A stretch of DNA of 64,000 nt from Cellulophaga sp. BC115SP (GCF_009905545.1 NZ_JAAALB010000004.1:62001-126000), one strand, 5' to 3'. Shown: positions 26,256 through 35,826, counted from the first letter of the stretch. Translations and numbers: made by a program. Notes: generated by a model not told the origin, from the sequence alone.

Positions 26256-26948
26256 ATGAAAAAAATCCTTACACTCTTCTTTCTTCAAATGCTTACCATA
26301 AGTACTTTATTTAGCCAGAAAAGAAATCTTGTCCCATGTGATTATGAGCAAAAAATGGTAGAACAAGGCTTGGTCAATGTCAAGAGCCTTGACCCTAGTA
26401 TTGCGGTTTTACTCAAATATTCGACTACAGATAATTTTGTAAAAAAGGATGTTTATGGCTGCACGACGGCTTGTTACTTACAAAAAAAGCCAGCTCAAAT
26501 GCTGGCGAGAGCCAACGCCATTTTGAAAAAAAAACATCCAAACTATCGTTTATTGGTATATGACGGCGGACGACCTTTTGCAATTCAAAAAATTCTTTGG
26601 AATAGTCTTTCCCAATACCCGCCGCACCAGCGCGAAACCTACGTGGCAAGCCCAAGTCAAAAGTCAATTCATAATTATGGCTGTGCCGTTGATTTGACGA
26701 TTACTACCAGCAAAGGAGTTCCCTTAGATATGGGAACGCCTTTTGATTTTTTTGGCAAATTAGCCTATCCAAGTCACGAAGAATATTTTCTAAAAAATAA
26801 GCAACTTACAGCTCAACAGGTAGCCAATCGTCGTCTTTTGCGAAGCGTAATGCAACAAGCTGGATTTATGCCTATTAAGTACGAATGGTGGCATTTCAAT
26901 GCTCTTGCACGCAGCGATGCCAAACGTGTTTATCAGATAATTGAATAA
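26256..26948 (+). CDS. M15-family D-alanyl-D-alanine dipeptidase (VanX/DdpX-like)
   Basis: A 230-residue secreted zinc dipeptidase with a Sec signal (residues 1-20, ending FSQ). The M15D site is complete: Arg106 in DGGRP, His139 and Asp146 in SIHNYGCAVDL, catalytic Glu210 and His213 in YEWWHFN. The enzyme cleaves D-Ala-D-Ala and related dipeptides. In Gram-negative bacteria such enzymes usually serve cell-wall turnover or D-Ala scavenging rather than glycopeptide resistance, and no vanHA-like genes are nearby. It lies 46 bases after the restriction-modification pair but is probably part of the host backbone. Confidence 0.9.
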   Translation: MKKILTLFFLQMLTISTLFSQKRNLVPCDYEQKMVEQGLVNVKSLDPSIAVLLKYSTTDNFVKKDVYGCTTACYLQKKPAQMLARANAILKKKHPNYRLLVYDGGRPFAIQKILWNSLSQYPPHQRETYVASPSQKSIHNYGCAVDLTITTSKGVPLDMGTPFDFFGKLAYPSHEEYFLKNKQLTAQQVANRRLLRSVMQQAGFMPIKYEWWHFNALARSDAKRVYQIIE

Positions 26949-27108
26949 AAATAAGAGTAGGTCTATACGAAAACAAACCACTAATCCTTACCCACGAACC
27001 ACTTATCCAAAATCGCTTCATGACTTGATTTTTCATTCGTAGTATTGGTTATTCAAAAAACTCTAGGGACTATATCGAGAGCGAATACTCAAAACTATCA
27101 AACGAAAT

Positions 27109-28572
27109 ATGAAATCAGGCGTTTACAGACTTTTATTGGGAGCTGCACTTATCGCTGGGACACAGGCTCAGGCGCAAAACGCAGTAGAGGCTCCTAGTTC
27201 AAAAGGCCCAAAAATTACTCTACAACAGGCGGTTGATATTGCACTTCGCAATAATATCTCTGTAAAGCAGTCAGAAATACAGCTTCAGAACGCCGTGTTG
27301 AATTATCAACAAGCTAAAAATAACCAGCTTCCTGGTGCTAATGGTACCGTAAGTGAATTCTTCAACTTTGGTCGAAGCCTTGACCCATTTACCAACACTT
27401 ATGTAGCACGAAATATCAACTACAATAGTTTGGGCGTAAATGCTGGGGTGACGGTTTTTAATGGAAATCTCCTTAAGAATACAATTGCACAAAACGATTT
27501 GCTAGTAAAAGCCAATCAGTTGGATATGCAGGCGATGAAAGAGAATATCTCAATGCAGGTGGTATTGGCTTATCTGAATATTCTCAATGCTGAAGACCAA
27601 CTTATCATTGCTCAAAGTCAAACAGCTATCACTAAATTGCAAATTGAGCGTACAGAAAAATTAGTACGTGCAGGTTCTTTACCGCAGACCAATTTGCTTG
27701 ATTTAAAAGCTCAGGTTGCCAACGAAGAAACGACTGTTGTCAACAATCAAAGCACCTTAGATTTGGCAAAACTTAATTTAGTACAGCTACTTAATGATAA
27801 GGAGTTCTCAAACAATGTCAATCTAGACAGAATTTCGGTACCAACACCATCTACGACAGCTTACGAAGCTCCTGTGGATCAAATCTATCAAACTGCCGAA
27901 GGAACTCAACCAACGGTAAAGGCTTCGGATTTGAGAGTAAAAAGTGCTGATAAAGGTATCGAAATTGCCAGAGCTGGTTTTCTACCAACCATCAACCTTT
28001 CGGCTTCGACGGGTGCCAACCAGTCCAATGCACAAAAAATCTATAAAGTAGATGGTACCAATCAGCAAAATTTAGGAACGGTTAGTTTTAATGGACAAGA
28101 TATTCCGTTGGTCGTAAATACACCACGTACTGTTGAGGCAGGAACGGTTGGTTATTTCAAGCAACTAGAAAATACTTTTAACTATGCCTTCGGAGCGAGT
28201 GCCAATATTCCAATCTTTAGTCGTTTTGCTAACAAGACTCGTGTGAGTCAAGCCAAATTGCAAAAAGTAAATGCTGAATTGGAAGCTCAAAAAACACGCT
28301 TGACTTTGCGTCAGAATATCGAACAAGCTTATACAAATATGTCAAATTCGGCTAAAAGATATGAAGCTTTGACCGTACAGGTAACTGCTTTGGAAGAATC
28401 TTTCCGTGCTGCAGAAAGTCGTTTCAATGCAGGAGCAATTGATTTTGTAAGCTACAACTTACAAAAAACGAATTTGGACAAAGCAAAAGCAAATCAAATT
28501 CAAGCCAAATATGACTTTATTTTTAGAACCAAGATATTAGATTATTACCAAAATAAACCGCTCACATTTTAA
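27109..28572 (+). CDS. TolC-family outer-membrane efflux protein
   Basis: A 487-residue outer-membrane channel with a Sec signal ending AQAQ (about residue 23). Two TolC/OEP repeats are visible: the first starts LQQAVDIALRNNISVKQSE (about residues 38-56) and the second around ASDLRVKSADKGIEIARAGF, each with long coiled-coil helices and the typical FNFGRSLDPFTN segment of Bacteroidota members. It should form the outer-membrane exit duct for the periplasmic adaptor encoded 95 bases downstream. Confidence 0.92.
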   Translation: MKSGVYRLLLGAALIAGTQAQAQNAVEAPSSKGPKITLQQAVDIALRNNISVKQSEIQLQNAVLNYQQAKNNQLPGANGTVSEFFNFGRSLDPFTNTYVARNINYNSLGVNAGVTVFNGNLLKNTIAQNDLLVKANQLDMQAMKENISMQVVLAYLNILNAEDQLIIAQSQTAITKLQIERTEKLVRAGSLPQTNLLDLKAQVANEETTVVNNQSTLDLAKLNLVQLLNDKEFSNNVNLDRISVPTPSTTAYEAPVDQIYQTAEGTQPTVKASDLRVKSADKGIEIARAGFLPTINLSASTGANQSNAQKIYKVDGTNQQNLGTVSFNGQDIPLVVNTPRTVEAGTVGYFKQLENTFNYAFGASANIPIFSRFANKTRVSQAKLQKVNAELEAQKTRLTLRQNIEQAYTNMSNSAKRYEALTVQVTALEESFRAAESRFNAGAIDFVSYNLQKTNLDKAKANQIQAKYDFIFRTKILDYYQNKPLTF

Positions 28573-28666
28573 CCAAACACTCGATTGAATGTAAAACCTT
28601 GAAAAACTATTATGTTTCATCGTTTTTCAAAAACCTTAACATCAATCTTTCAAAACTTTATATACA

Positions 28667-30049
28667 ATGAAAAACAAATCCAATAAAATCTGGGTCATTT
28701 TAGCCGTTGTCGCAGTCGTAGTGGTAGGTGGGTTGATTTTAGCGAAAAAGAATGGTTGGATCGGAAAAGAAGAAGCTACAGAAGTAGAACTATCTAAAGC
28801 AAAACGTACAGACATTATCGAGCGTGTATCTGCTTCAGGTAAAGTACAACCCGAAATCGAGGTAAAACTCTCTCCAGATGTTTCTGGCGAAATTGTAGGT
28901 CTTTATGTAAGTGAAGGCGACTCAGTTGTAGCAGGTCAATTATTGTTAAAAATTCGCCCTGATAACTACGAATCGTTATTGGCTCGTGCCGAAGCACAAG
29001 TAAACTCTGCCAAAGCTTCATTAGAGCAATCAAAGGCTATCCAATCGCAATCAGAAGCTCGTTTATTAAAAGCAAAAACTGATTTTGATCGTAATAAAAA
29101 GTTACATGATGATAAAGTAATTTCTGATTCTGATTACGAACAATTTAGTTCACAATATTCTGTGGCAAAACAAGATTTGGAATCAGCAAAAGCAAACGTT
29201 CAAGCAGCAGCATTTAACGTAAGAAGCTCGGAAGCGGCCTTGAAAGAAGCTCGTACCAACTTGACTAAAACAACGATTTATGCACCACAAAGTGGTACTA
29301 TCTCAAAATTGAACGTAGAGCTTGGCGAAAGAGTTGTTGGTACTTCTCAAATGGCTGGTACAGAGTTACTTCGTATTGCCAACTTGAATAAAATGGAAGT
29401 TCGTGTAAATGTGAACGAAAACGATATTACCCGTGTTAGTCTTAATGATACTGTAATCATCGACGTGGATTCTTACAGTGCCTCAGGTCGTAAATTTAAA
29501 GGTATTGTTTACGAAGTGGCTAGCTCTGCTAATGGTTTGGCAACTTCTTCAGCAGCAGCTTCAGTATCTAACGACGCTGTTACTGAATTTGAAGTAAAAA
29601 TTAGAGTTCTTCGTAGTTCTTATGCTGACCTTATCAAAGGCAAACGCTCTTATCCATTAAAACCAGGGATGACGGCTTCGGTAGAGATTGTTACTGATCG
29701 CAAAAATGGTGTTTTGTCAGTACCTCTAGCAGCAGTTACAACGCGTGACCCTAAAGCAGCTAATCAGGAGAAAAAATCAGAAGAAGAAAGCAATAATTCA
29801 GAAGAACCAAAGGTTATTAAAAAAGAAAAGCTCAAAGAAGTAGTGTTTGTTTTGACCAAAGACAATCATGCTAAATTGAAAGAAGTTACCACTGGTATCT
29901 CCGATTTTGATAATATCGAAATTTTAAGTGGATTAACAGAAGGAGAACAAATCATTTCAGGTCCTTATGTGACAGTTTCTAAGAAATTGAAAGATGGAGA
30001 ATTAGTGAAGAAAAAAGAAGCTAATAAGGACAACAAAGAGAAGAAGTAA
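28667..30049 (+). CDS. periplasmic adaptor (membrane fusion) protein, HlyD/MacA-like
   Basis: A 460-residue adaptor with one N-terminal membrane anchor (residues about 8-27), a biotinyl-lipoyl half-motif (VSPDVSGEIVGLYVSEGDSV-like, about 68-85), a coiled-coil hairpin rich in Ala/Lys/Ser (about 100-195), the second lipoyl half (TIYAPQSGTISKL) and beta-barrel regions. The C-terminus is unusually Lys/Glu-rich. It partners with the TolC gene upstream. A MacB-type ABC permease usually follows in Bacteroidota, but a terminator follows here, so the energy-coupled component must be elsewhere. Confidence 0.9.
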   Translation: MKNKSNKIWVILAVVAVVVVGGLILAKKNGWIGKEEATEVELSKAKRTDIIERVSASGKVQPEIEVKLSPDVSGEIVGLYVSEGDSVVAGQLLLKIRPDNYESLLARAEAQVNSAKASLEQSKAIQSQSEARLLKAKTDFDRNKKLHDDKVISDSDYEQFSSQYSVAKQDLESAKANVQAAAFNVRSSEAALKEARTNLTKTTIYAPQSGTISKLNVELGERVVGTSQMAGTELLRIANLNKMEVRVNVNENDITRVSLNDTVIIDVDSYSASGRKFKGIVYEVASSANGLATSSAAASVSNDAVTEFEVKIRVLRSSYADLIKGKRSYPLKPGMTASVEIVTDRKNGVLSVPLAAVTTRDPKAANQEKKSEEESNNSEEPKVIKKEKLKEVVFVLTKDNHAKLKEVTTGISDFDNIEILSGLTEGEQIISGPYVTVSKKLKDGELVKKKEANKDNKEKK

Positions 30050-30135
30050 AAGATAGAGGCGTGAATCTCTAGAAATGATTAAAAAATGAACTAAGATTAT
30101 TATTAGATAAATTTAGTTTGGTTTAGGGTTTATGG

Positions 30136-30172
30136 AAAAGCCATCTCAGATTGTCGGAGATGGCTTTTTTTT
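30136..30172 (+). terminator. terminator after the TolC/adaptor operon
   Basis: AAAAGCCATCTC (30136-30147) and GAGATGGCTTTT (30157-30168) form a 12-bp stem followed by more T residues. It also abuts the minus-strand T9SS gene and can act in both directions. Confidence 0.88.
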
Positions 30173-30662
30173 ATGGCTTTATTACTTTAAAAATTGTTAT
30201 ACCTTGCGAAGTTTGAAGATGTAGCAAATACATTCCTGAAGCCCATTCTTTACTGTTTAACATTAATCGATATTCGCCTGCCTCTTTATATTCTTGTTGG
30301 ATAAGTTGAACAATTGGCTCGCCCGAAGCACTGCTCACAGTAAGTGATACAAGGGTAGATTGTGGGATTTTGAAATGAATAAAAGATTCATCTTGTACGG
30401 GATTGGGCGAAACAGCCAAAGACACACTTGTAATGGATTCTTTTAAAGGAAAATGCTGAATTTTGGCACTGAAGCTATTCTTTCCCTTTGCCTTAAATCC
30501 TGACTGCAAAACTACAGCCTTTGACGCTCGATAATGAGTCGGTACAGTGGTTGCTTTGCTCGACTTTATATAATCGGATTGTACTTCCTGAATAGAAGTA
30601 CTTTGAGGATATGCTTTTGTAATAACTCCTATAAAGAAAGCGATAAAGTAGTTTTTAGTCAT
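30171..30662 (-). CDS. small secreted protein with T9SS type A sorting domain
   Basis: A 163-residue protein with a Sec signal (residues 1-20) and a C-terminal type IX sorting domain starting AVSPNPVQDESFIHF (about residue 83) and ending in the characteristic GMYLLHLQTSQGITIFKVIKP-type beta strands. The sorting domain is half the protein, leaving only about 60 residues of mature cargo with no recognised fold. It is presumably exported across the outer membrane and attached to the cell surface or released. It is 47 bases downstream of the repeat-rich surface protein, on the same strand, and may be co-expressed with it. Confidence 0.82.
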   Translation of the reverse strand: MTKNYFIAFFIGVITKAYPQSTSIQEVQSDYIKSSKATTVPTHYRASKAVVLQSGFKAKGKNSFSAKIQHFPLKESITSVSLAVSPNPVQDESFIHFKIPQSTLVSLTVSSASGEPIVQLIQQEYKEAGEYRLMLNSKEWASGMYLLHLQTSQGITIFKVIKP

Positions 30663-30709
30663 GACATTAGGCTGATAAAAGGCAATAGCAAGAATATGAT
30701 AAAGAAATA

Positions 30710-32107
30710 TTAGCGTTTTTTCTTTTGAGAAAAACCTTCTTTTCGAGTTCTTTTCAAGGATTCTATTTCTTGCTTCATTTGTTGATTTTCCTTTTTCAAC
30801 TCAATCATATACAAGGTTAATTCTTCGATTTTTTCAAGAAGCTTGGTATCTGTTTGATGCAAATCATTTCCAGAAATAACCATTTCTGCTGCCGAAGGAA
30901 TATTGGGTAGGTGCTGATATTTTTTGATATAATCTTCTACTTTTTGTAACGGCATTAAACGATGTTTTTTTGAAAAAACATGGTCTGCCCAATCTTCTGT
31001 ATTTTTCAAGGCTACCTTTACTTGTTCCGTCAAAATACCCTCAGACACATACAAATTATAGCCTTCGGGCAAAGAATTAATACCATCTCCAATCACCACT
31101 CCTCTAGTACTGTTATTCTTTAAAAACCCCGATTCATTACTAGTCCAAAGAGTATTATTAATGCTATTAGTCATCGATTTGACCTCTGGGTAACTATTGG
31201 CAGTCGTTGTCATTTGAAATGTAACAAGGTTCCCTACTTCATCAGCAAAAAGCTGTCTTAATCCGTTGACAGTATTACGGGTCGGAATGTTCCTCAATTG
31301 TAGAACATTGGCGTTATTGCCAGCTCCTACAATAACCAATTTTGCTCCATTAGTAATGGGGTCATTCGTACCGATTCCAACGCTAGCATTGTTGCCCAAT
31401 ACAATCGAGTTCGATATAGCCAATTCAGTATTAGCACCAATAGCCGTGGCGTTGGTAATATTACTTGCACTCGAAGCCACACCTGTTAATGCACCAATAA
31501 AAGTGTTATAGTCGCCCGACATGAGTTTACTACCAGAGCTAAATCCCACAAAGGTATTCTGCGAGCCAGATACATTATCTTGCCCTGTCAAAGTACCTAG
31601 TCCTGTGTTATTATTCCCAGTAATGGTATTGATACCACTTGCTGTACCGATATAGGCATTACCATTTGCCAAAGAGCGTCGCCCAGCGTTGACACCAATA
31701 AAGGTATTGGAGTAGCCCACCGCATTAGACAGTCCTGCGGCAGTTCCCAAAAACATATTGTTATTGCCAGTCGTGTTTGAATACCCTGCCGATTCGCCAA
31801 TAAAAGTATTAGCAAAACCTGATGCATTCAGAAAACCAGCCGTTTTTCCAATGAAAATATTATTTGATCCTTGATTATTAAAGCCTGCGCCATCACCTAG
31901 CAAAACATTGGCAATACCTGCAATACTCAGGATAGGCTTTCCTCCGATTTTGTAGGCACTATCCGACATGATATTAATACTACCACCCGCAATATCGAGG
32001 GGGTTATTAATAGTCAGACTTTGACCATAAGGAGCGGTTATGGTCTGCGAAAATGTGCTGAAAGTGATACCAAGTATCACTAGTAATAGAGAGTAGTAGC
32101 GTATCAT
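30710..32107 (-). CDS. repeat-rich secreted protein, YadA-head-like with C-terminal tail-fibre-like domain
   Basis: A 465-residue protein with a Sec signal (residues 1-20, ending FSQ). Residues about 60-240 consist of tandem imperfect repeats of the type N-x-F-I-G-x-x-A-G, spaced about 22-24 residues, as in the trimeric left-handed beta-roll of YadA heads. The C-terminal 110 residues contain WADHVF, LPNIPSAAEM and a terminal coiled coil (KLLEKIEELTLYMIELKKEN), a module common on Bacteroidota tail-fibre-like surface proteins. No YadA membrane anchor or T9SS domain is present. A trimeric surface fibre is the best guess; binding target unknown. Confidence 0.78.
   Translation of the reverse strand: MIRYYSLLLVILGITFSTFSQTITAPYGQSLTINNPLDIAGGSINIMSDSAYKIGGKPILSIAGIANVLLGDGAGFNNQGSNNIFIGKTAGFLNASGFANTFIGESAGYSNTTGNNNMFLGTAAGLSNAVGYSNTFIGVNAGRRSLANGNAYIGTASGINTITGNNNTGLGTLTGQDNVSGSQNTFVGFSSGSKLMSGDYNTFIGALTGVASSASNITNATAIGANTELAISNSIVLGNNASVGIGTNDPITNGAKLVIVGAGNNANVLQLRNIPTRNTVNGLRQLFADEVGNLVTFQMTTTANSYPEVKSMTNSINNTLWTSNESGFLKNNSTRGVVIGDGINSLPEGYNLYVSEGILTEQVKVALKNTEDWADHVFSKKHRLMPLQKVEDYIKKYQHLPNIPSAAEMVISGNDLHQTDTKLLEKIEELTLYMIELKKENQQMKQEIESLKRTRKEGFSQKKKR
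31400..31930 (-). repeat. in-frame tandem repeats in the surface protein gene
   Basis: This part of the 30710-32107 gene encodes successive N-x-F-I-G-x-x-A-G units. The DNA period is about 66-72 bases, with repeated words such as AATAAAAGTATT/ACCAATAAAGG visible on the plus strand. Such arrays can expand or contract by recombination. Confidence 0.65.
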
Positions 32108-32412
32108 GTTTACTTAGGACAAATAAAAAGAGCACAGTCTTTATCAAAGACTATTCTCCAAGTTAAAACTGTTCAATAGACTATGCCAAACAAATCCTTT
32201 ACGAAAGAGTAATCGGGCATTAGACTCATCAAATTAAAGGGTGGTTAGTATAATGGAGTGTTTTAAGATACCAAATGAAGGTTAAAGAAATAACCCACCA
32301 AGCAAGTTATTAGCAGTTACTTAATATTTTCAACAATCTTCTTGCCAAAAATGTATCAAGTCGTTTGTAATGAATGAGTTACCGATTGAATACATTGAAA
32401 TTAGCATATTCT
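32108..32412. other. 305-base intergenic region between the surface protein and polysaccharide genes
   Basis: It is upstream of the surface protein and downstream of the GT4 gene, both minus strand. A small hairpin (AGTCTTT at 32136-32142 with AAAGACT at 32146-32152) is the only structure found. No ORF, RNA gene or clear promoter box was recognised. Confidence 0.5.
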
Positions 32413-33600
32413 TTAATGAAATTGAAATTTTGATGACTCACAAAAACTATTTTTATAAATAGCGATAGAGTCATTAATAAAGTTTTCTCTCGAATAGGTA
32501 CTTCTGCTTGCTAGAGCATGGGATTTTAAGGCTTGATAAAGTTGGGTATTCTTTTCTAATAACTCGATAGATTGAATAATACCTACTATTTCTTCCTCGT
32601 GATCTGGTGATGGAGGGATAAGAACACCATTATGCAAATGCTCGATCACTTCATTATTCCCTCGACTATCCGAAGCAATCACTGGTATGCCCATTGCCAA
32701 GGCTTCGAGTACACATACAGGAATACCTTCTTTTTTACTCGGAAAAACAAAATAGTCAGAAATAGACAAATATTCTTCCACCTTGGAAGTAAACCCTGTT
32801 ATCGTAATATCTGGATGTTGTTCGATATATGTCCACTGCGAGGTACTGAGCCCGCTCGAATGCACGGGATCAAGACCACCTATCAACAATAGCTTAAATT
32901 GTTGTGGATAACTTTGTGCCAGTTGTAGAAAAGTCTTTACGACAATATGAAAGCCCTTGAAGGCGACAAATCGTCCTGTAAAAGCAATGATTTTTTGTTG
33001 CTGAATCCCTAAAGCTTGACGTAAGTTTACTCGTATGTTTTCTGAAAAATTATGAGGATTAAATTTTTCTAAATTACATCCCAAACCAAGACTTTGATGC
33101 TTATATACTTTGTTTTTATAAACTGTTTGGACAATTTTTACATCGGGTTGGTTGAGCAAAATAATTTTATCAAGTTTTTGAAAACAATGATTTTCCAAAA
33201 AGTAAAAAAGCCCTTTTTTCCAGCCAGAGCTACTATTGAGCCCTAATCCGTGAAATGTACCCCAATAAGGAATACCCATTTTCCGAAAAAGAATCGTAGG
33301 GAATATACCCGTAGTAAAATGTGCATGCACCAAATCAGGCTTGATGTCTGCCACCAAGCGCCGAATCTGCCAAGCTACTTGTAATTCGTGCTTGATACGA
33401 AGACTTCGTGGAATACCTAAATAATGAAAATGGATATTGAGGTGATTGAAAGAATAGAGATTGGGTATATCTATGGTTTTTTCAGCCGAGCAAATAATAT
33501 GCAGCTCGATGTCTGGAAAATGTTCGAATATCGATAAGGATAATTCCGATAGAAAAATATTAAAACTCCCTACATCGGAAATAATAAACATAAATTTCAT
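32413..33600 (-). CDS. glycosyltransferase family 4
   Basis: A 395-residue GT-B fold, retaining glycosyltransferase. The N-terminal acceptor domain contains HAHFTTGIFPT (about residue 94). The C-terminal donor domain shows GRFVAFKGFHIVVKTF and the E-x7-E type motif KEGIPVCVLEALAMGIPVIA followed by SRGNNEVI, all typical of GT4. It is the last gene of the polysaccharide cluster and starts 32 bases after the GT2 stop. It probably adds a sugar to the surface polysaccharide repeat unit on the cytoplasmic face; donor and linkage are unknown. Confidence 0.9.
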   Translation of the reverse strand: MKFMFIISDVGSFNIFLSELSLSIFEHFPDIELHIICSAEKTIDIPNLYSFNHLNIHFHYLGIPRSLRIKHELQVAWQIRRLVADIKPDLVHAHFTTGIFPTILFRKMGIPYWGTFHGLGLNSSSGWKKGLFYFLENHCFQKLDKIILLNQPDVKIVQTVYKNKVYKHQSLGLGCNLEKFNPHNFSENIRVNLRQALGIQQQKIIAFTGRFVAFKGFHIVVKTFLQLAQSYPQQFKLLLIGGLDPVHSSGLSTSQWTYIEQHPDITITGFTSKVEEYLSISDYFVFPSKKEGIPVCVLEALAMGIPVIASDSRGNNEVIEHLHNGVLIPPSPDHEEEIVGIIQSIELLEKNTQLYQALKSHALASRSTYSRENFINDSIAIYKNSFCESSKFQFH

Positions 33601-33632
33601 AAACTATACTAGGCAAAATGATGGCTCAATAA

Positions 33633-34547
33633 CTAGGAAGATAACCTAGACTTACCCACTCTGTTGACGATACCATCGTACCAGCCATAAAGAATGTACT
33701 TGAGATATTTTCTTTTTTGTGGAACTAAGGCGATATAAACAACCACTCTAGATACGGTATAGAAGAGTTCTCGGACTTTATATTGCCAATGAATATGTGA
33801 TTGTTTAAGCATTAATATCGAATTGCGAGCCAAATAATATCTTCTTAAAGGACTATGCACTGAAATTTCTCTTCCTAAAACCTTCAGACGGTCGTCGCCT
33901 ACCTGATGCCACATAATAGCCGTAGGAATAGCAAACAGCTCGAATCCTTTATTGCAAGCCCGAAAGCTCCATTCTATATCAATATAATCAATAAAAAAAT
34001 CTTCATTCATGAAGCCTGTGGTCTCCAAAGTCTTACGATCAATTAAGCATCCAGAAGAAATCAGGAAAGAAGCAGAAATAGGCTGAGTATCCTTGTTTTG
34101 GGGATAATTATGAATAAGTCGAAATCCCTGAAAAACCGAAATGGGGTAATTGCGTAAGGTACGTGGGTCTCTATAAATAGGCCCAACTGCACCAAGATAA
34201 TGACCATTGATTGCCAACAATTTCCATGCCTCTAATAATTGTTGTACCATTTTCGCTTCAGGCAAACTATCGTGGTCGAATAAGATAACCCCACCTATTT
34301 CTGGTTTTTCTAAAGCAAATACTATTCCTTTATTTTGAGCAAAGCCTATTCCATGGTTATCTGCTAGCGAAATAAGGGTAGTTTGTGGGTAATTAATCAA
34401 TATTTTTTCAATTTCTTCGACATTATGACTTCCATTATCTACCATAACAATACTGTCTACCTGCGGACTAAGCCTTTCAAGTAACTGTTGGATATTAGCA
34501 ATCAATGGGTGATAAGTGACAATTACTGCCGCAATTTGACCAGTCAT
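33633..34547 (-). CDS. glycosyltransferase family 2 (rhamnosyltransferase-like)
   Basis: A 304-residue GT-A fold enzyme. The start AAVIVTYHP, the nucleotide-binding MVDNGS and the metal-binding FDHDSLP (DxD-like, about residues 92-98) are characteristic, as are the G-C-L-I-D and D-Y-I-D-I-E-W-S motifs of the acceptor side; this set resembles rhamnosyltransferases of the WbbL/RfbF type. One hydrophobic segment near residues 255-275 could anchor it to the membrane. It lies between Wzy and the GT4 gene, all in one direction. Confidence 0.88.
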   Translation of the reverse strand: MTGQIAAVIVTYHPLIANIQQLLERLSPQVDSIVMVDNGSHNVEEIEKILINYPQTTLISLADNHGIGFAQNKGIVFALEKPEIGGVILFDHDSLPEAKMVQQLLEAWKLLAINGHYLGAVGPIYRDPRTLRNYPISVFQGFRLIHNYPQNKDTQPISASFLISSGCLIDRKTLETTGFMNEDFFIDYIDIEWSFRACNKGFELFAIPTAIMWHQVGDDRLKVLGREISVHSPLRRYYLARNSILMLKQSHIHWQYKVRELFYTVSRVVVYIALVPQKRKYLKYILYGWYDGIVNRVGKSRLSS

Positions 34548-34617
34548 AAGTAGGAATACTGAATTGTGAATTGAATTTATTTAACCAGAGAAATTTATTG
34601 TTTTCTAAATCAAAAAA

Positions 34618-35790
34618 TCACTTGGTATCAAACCATTTTATCTCTACTTTTTTCAAAAAAAACATTACCAAAACAATGTAAAACCAATTGGTTAGCCATC
34701 TGAAATATTGCTCCTCGATGGGTTGCATTAATAAAGCATACATCAAAAAGCCCAAAAGATAGCAGGAAGTTATATGAAACCTTTTTGCTCGAAAATAAAG
34801 CAGATTATAGCCAAAACCCAGTAACAAAGGAATAACAAATACCCCTATCATACCAAAATCCATATAATAAGGTTTGAGATATGAATAAGTATTAGTGGGC
34901 AGTGGTGTACTAATCCATTCTGAGATAACTGGTGCTACAGGAATATTAAAGCCCAAACGCCCTATCCAAAGCCACACTACTCGAAAAGTATGATAGCCCC
35001 AATACGGTACAGGGTCGATGCTTGCCAAACTCAGAGCGGGCAGTGATGCCACCGAATAAGTCAACAACATAGGAATAATAGATTCCCCCGAAAAATCAGA
35101 CGCTCTACCTATCGTAATAAGCACAATCAAGCTTATAAGCATGAGACTTCCCAGGATGGCTTGTCCTACCGAAATTTTGTTTTTCCAAAGTAAATCATAA
35201 GCCAAAGGCACCACAAAAAAAATCAATTGTCCACGTGAGCCTAGCAAATAGGTATAAACTAAAAACGCTCCCAATAGGATGCCATTGCGCCAAGAAAAAG
35301 AGGTATGGGTCAGTAACAAAACCAAATAAACGGAACTCAAGGTTTGAATCAACCCGTAAAGTCCGAAACGTTTTCCATCATTTTCGACTAAGGTATTCCG
35401 TAATTCTTGAATATCACCCCATGAAAATTGCCCTACCTCTTTCAGCACCATCGGAAGAGTAAGCGCCAAAGAAAGTAAAACGATTGGGTAAAAGAGGGAA
35501 AGATTTTTGACTAAAAGAGTATCGTCATCAAGAGGTTCAGCAATAGTTATTTCGGGTATTACTTTTTGGTATAGCCCCCAACAGATCAAACCTCCCAGTG
35601 AAAACCCAAAACAACTTAGCCCTATAAAGGGGGCAATATCATCGAGATTAACAGAAAAATAAGCTTGATTATACCAAAAAATAAAATAATACATCAACCA
35701 TAACCCTGTTTGTATTACGATAGGATTCAGCAGGCTTCTGTAAAGTAGACTGTTTCCTATCAGTAATATCAAAAGTAAAGCTAATGTCAT
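34618..35790 (-). CDS. O-antigen/polysaccharide polymerase (Wzy-like)
   Basis: A 390-residue integral membrane protein with about 11 predicted helices and a large periplasmic loop between residues about 240 and 310. It resembles the oligosaccharide-repeat-unit polymerase (OAG polymerase) family in size and topology, with GSRGQLIFF and ISTPLPTNTYSY segments often seen there. Wzy proteins diverge strongly, so the call rests on topology and on being between Wzx and glycosyltransferase genes. Confidence 0.8.
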   Translation of the reverse strand: MTLALLLILLIGNSLLYRSLLNPIVIQTGLWLMYYFIFWYNQAYFSVNLDDIAPFIGLSCFGFSLGGLICWGLYQKVIPEITIAEPLDDDTLLVKNLSLFYPIVLLSLALTLPMVLKEVGQFSWGDIQELRNTLVENDGKRFGLYGLIQTLSSVYLVLLLTHTSFSWRNGILLGAFLVYTYLLGSRGQLIFFVVPLAYDLLWKNKISVGQAILGSLMLISLIVLITIGRASDFSGESIIPMLLTYSVASLPALSLASIDPVPYWGYHTFRVVWLWIGRLGFNIPVAPVISEWISTPLPTNTYSYLKPYYMDFGMIGVFVIPLLLGFGYNLLYFRAKRFHITSCYLLGFLMYALLMQPIEEQYFRWLTNWFYIVLVMFFLKKVEIKWFDTK

Positions 35791-35826
35791 AATTTATGAT
35801 TTTGGACAGTCGGATAGTAAGCTAAC

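Noticed and set aside
26256-26948. VanX glycopeptide-resistance gene
   Set aside because: No vanH, vanA or sensor genes are nearby and the protein has a secretion signal, so a cell-wall turnover role is more likely.
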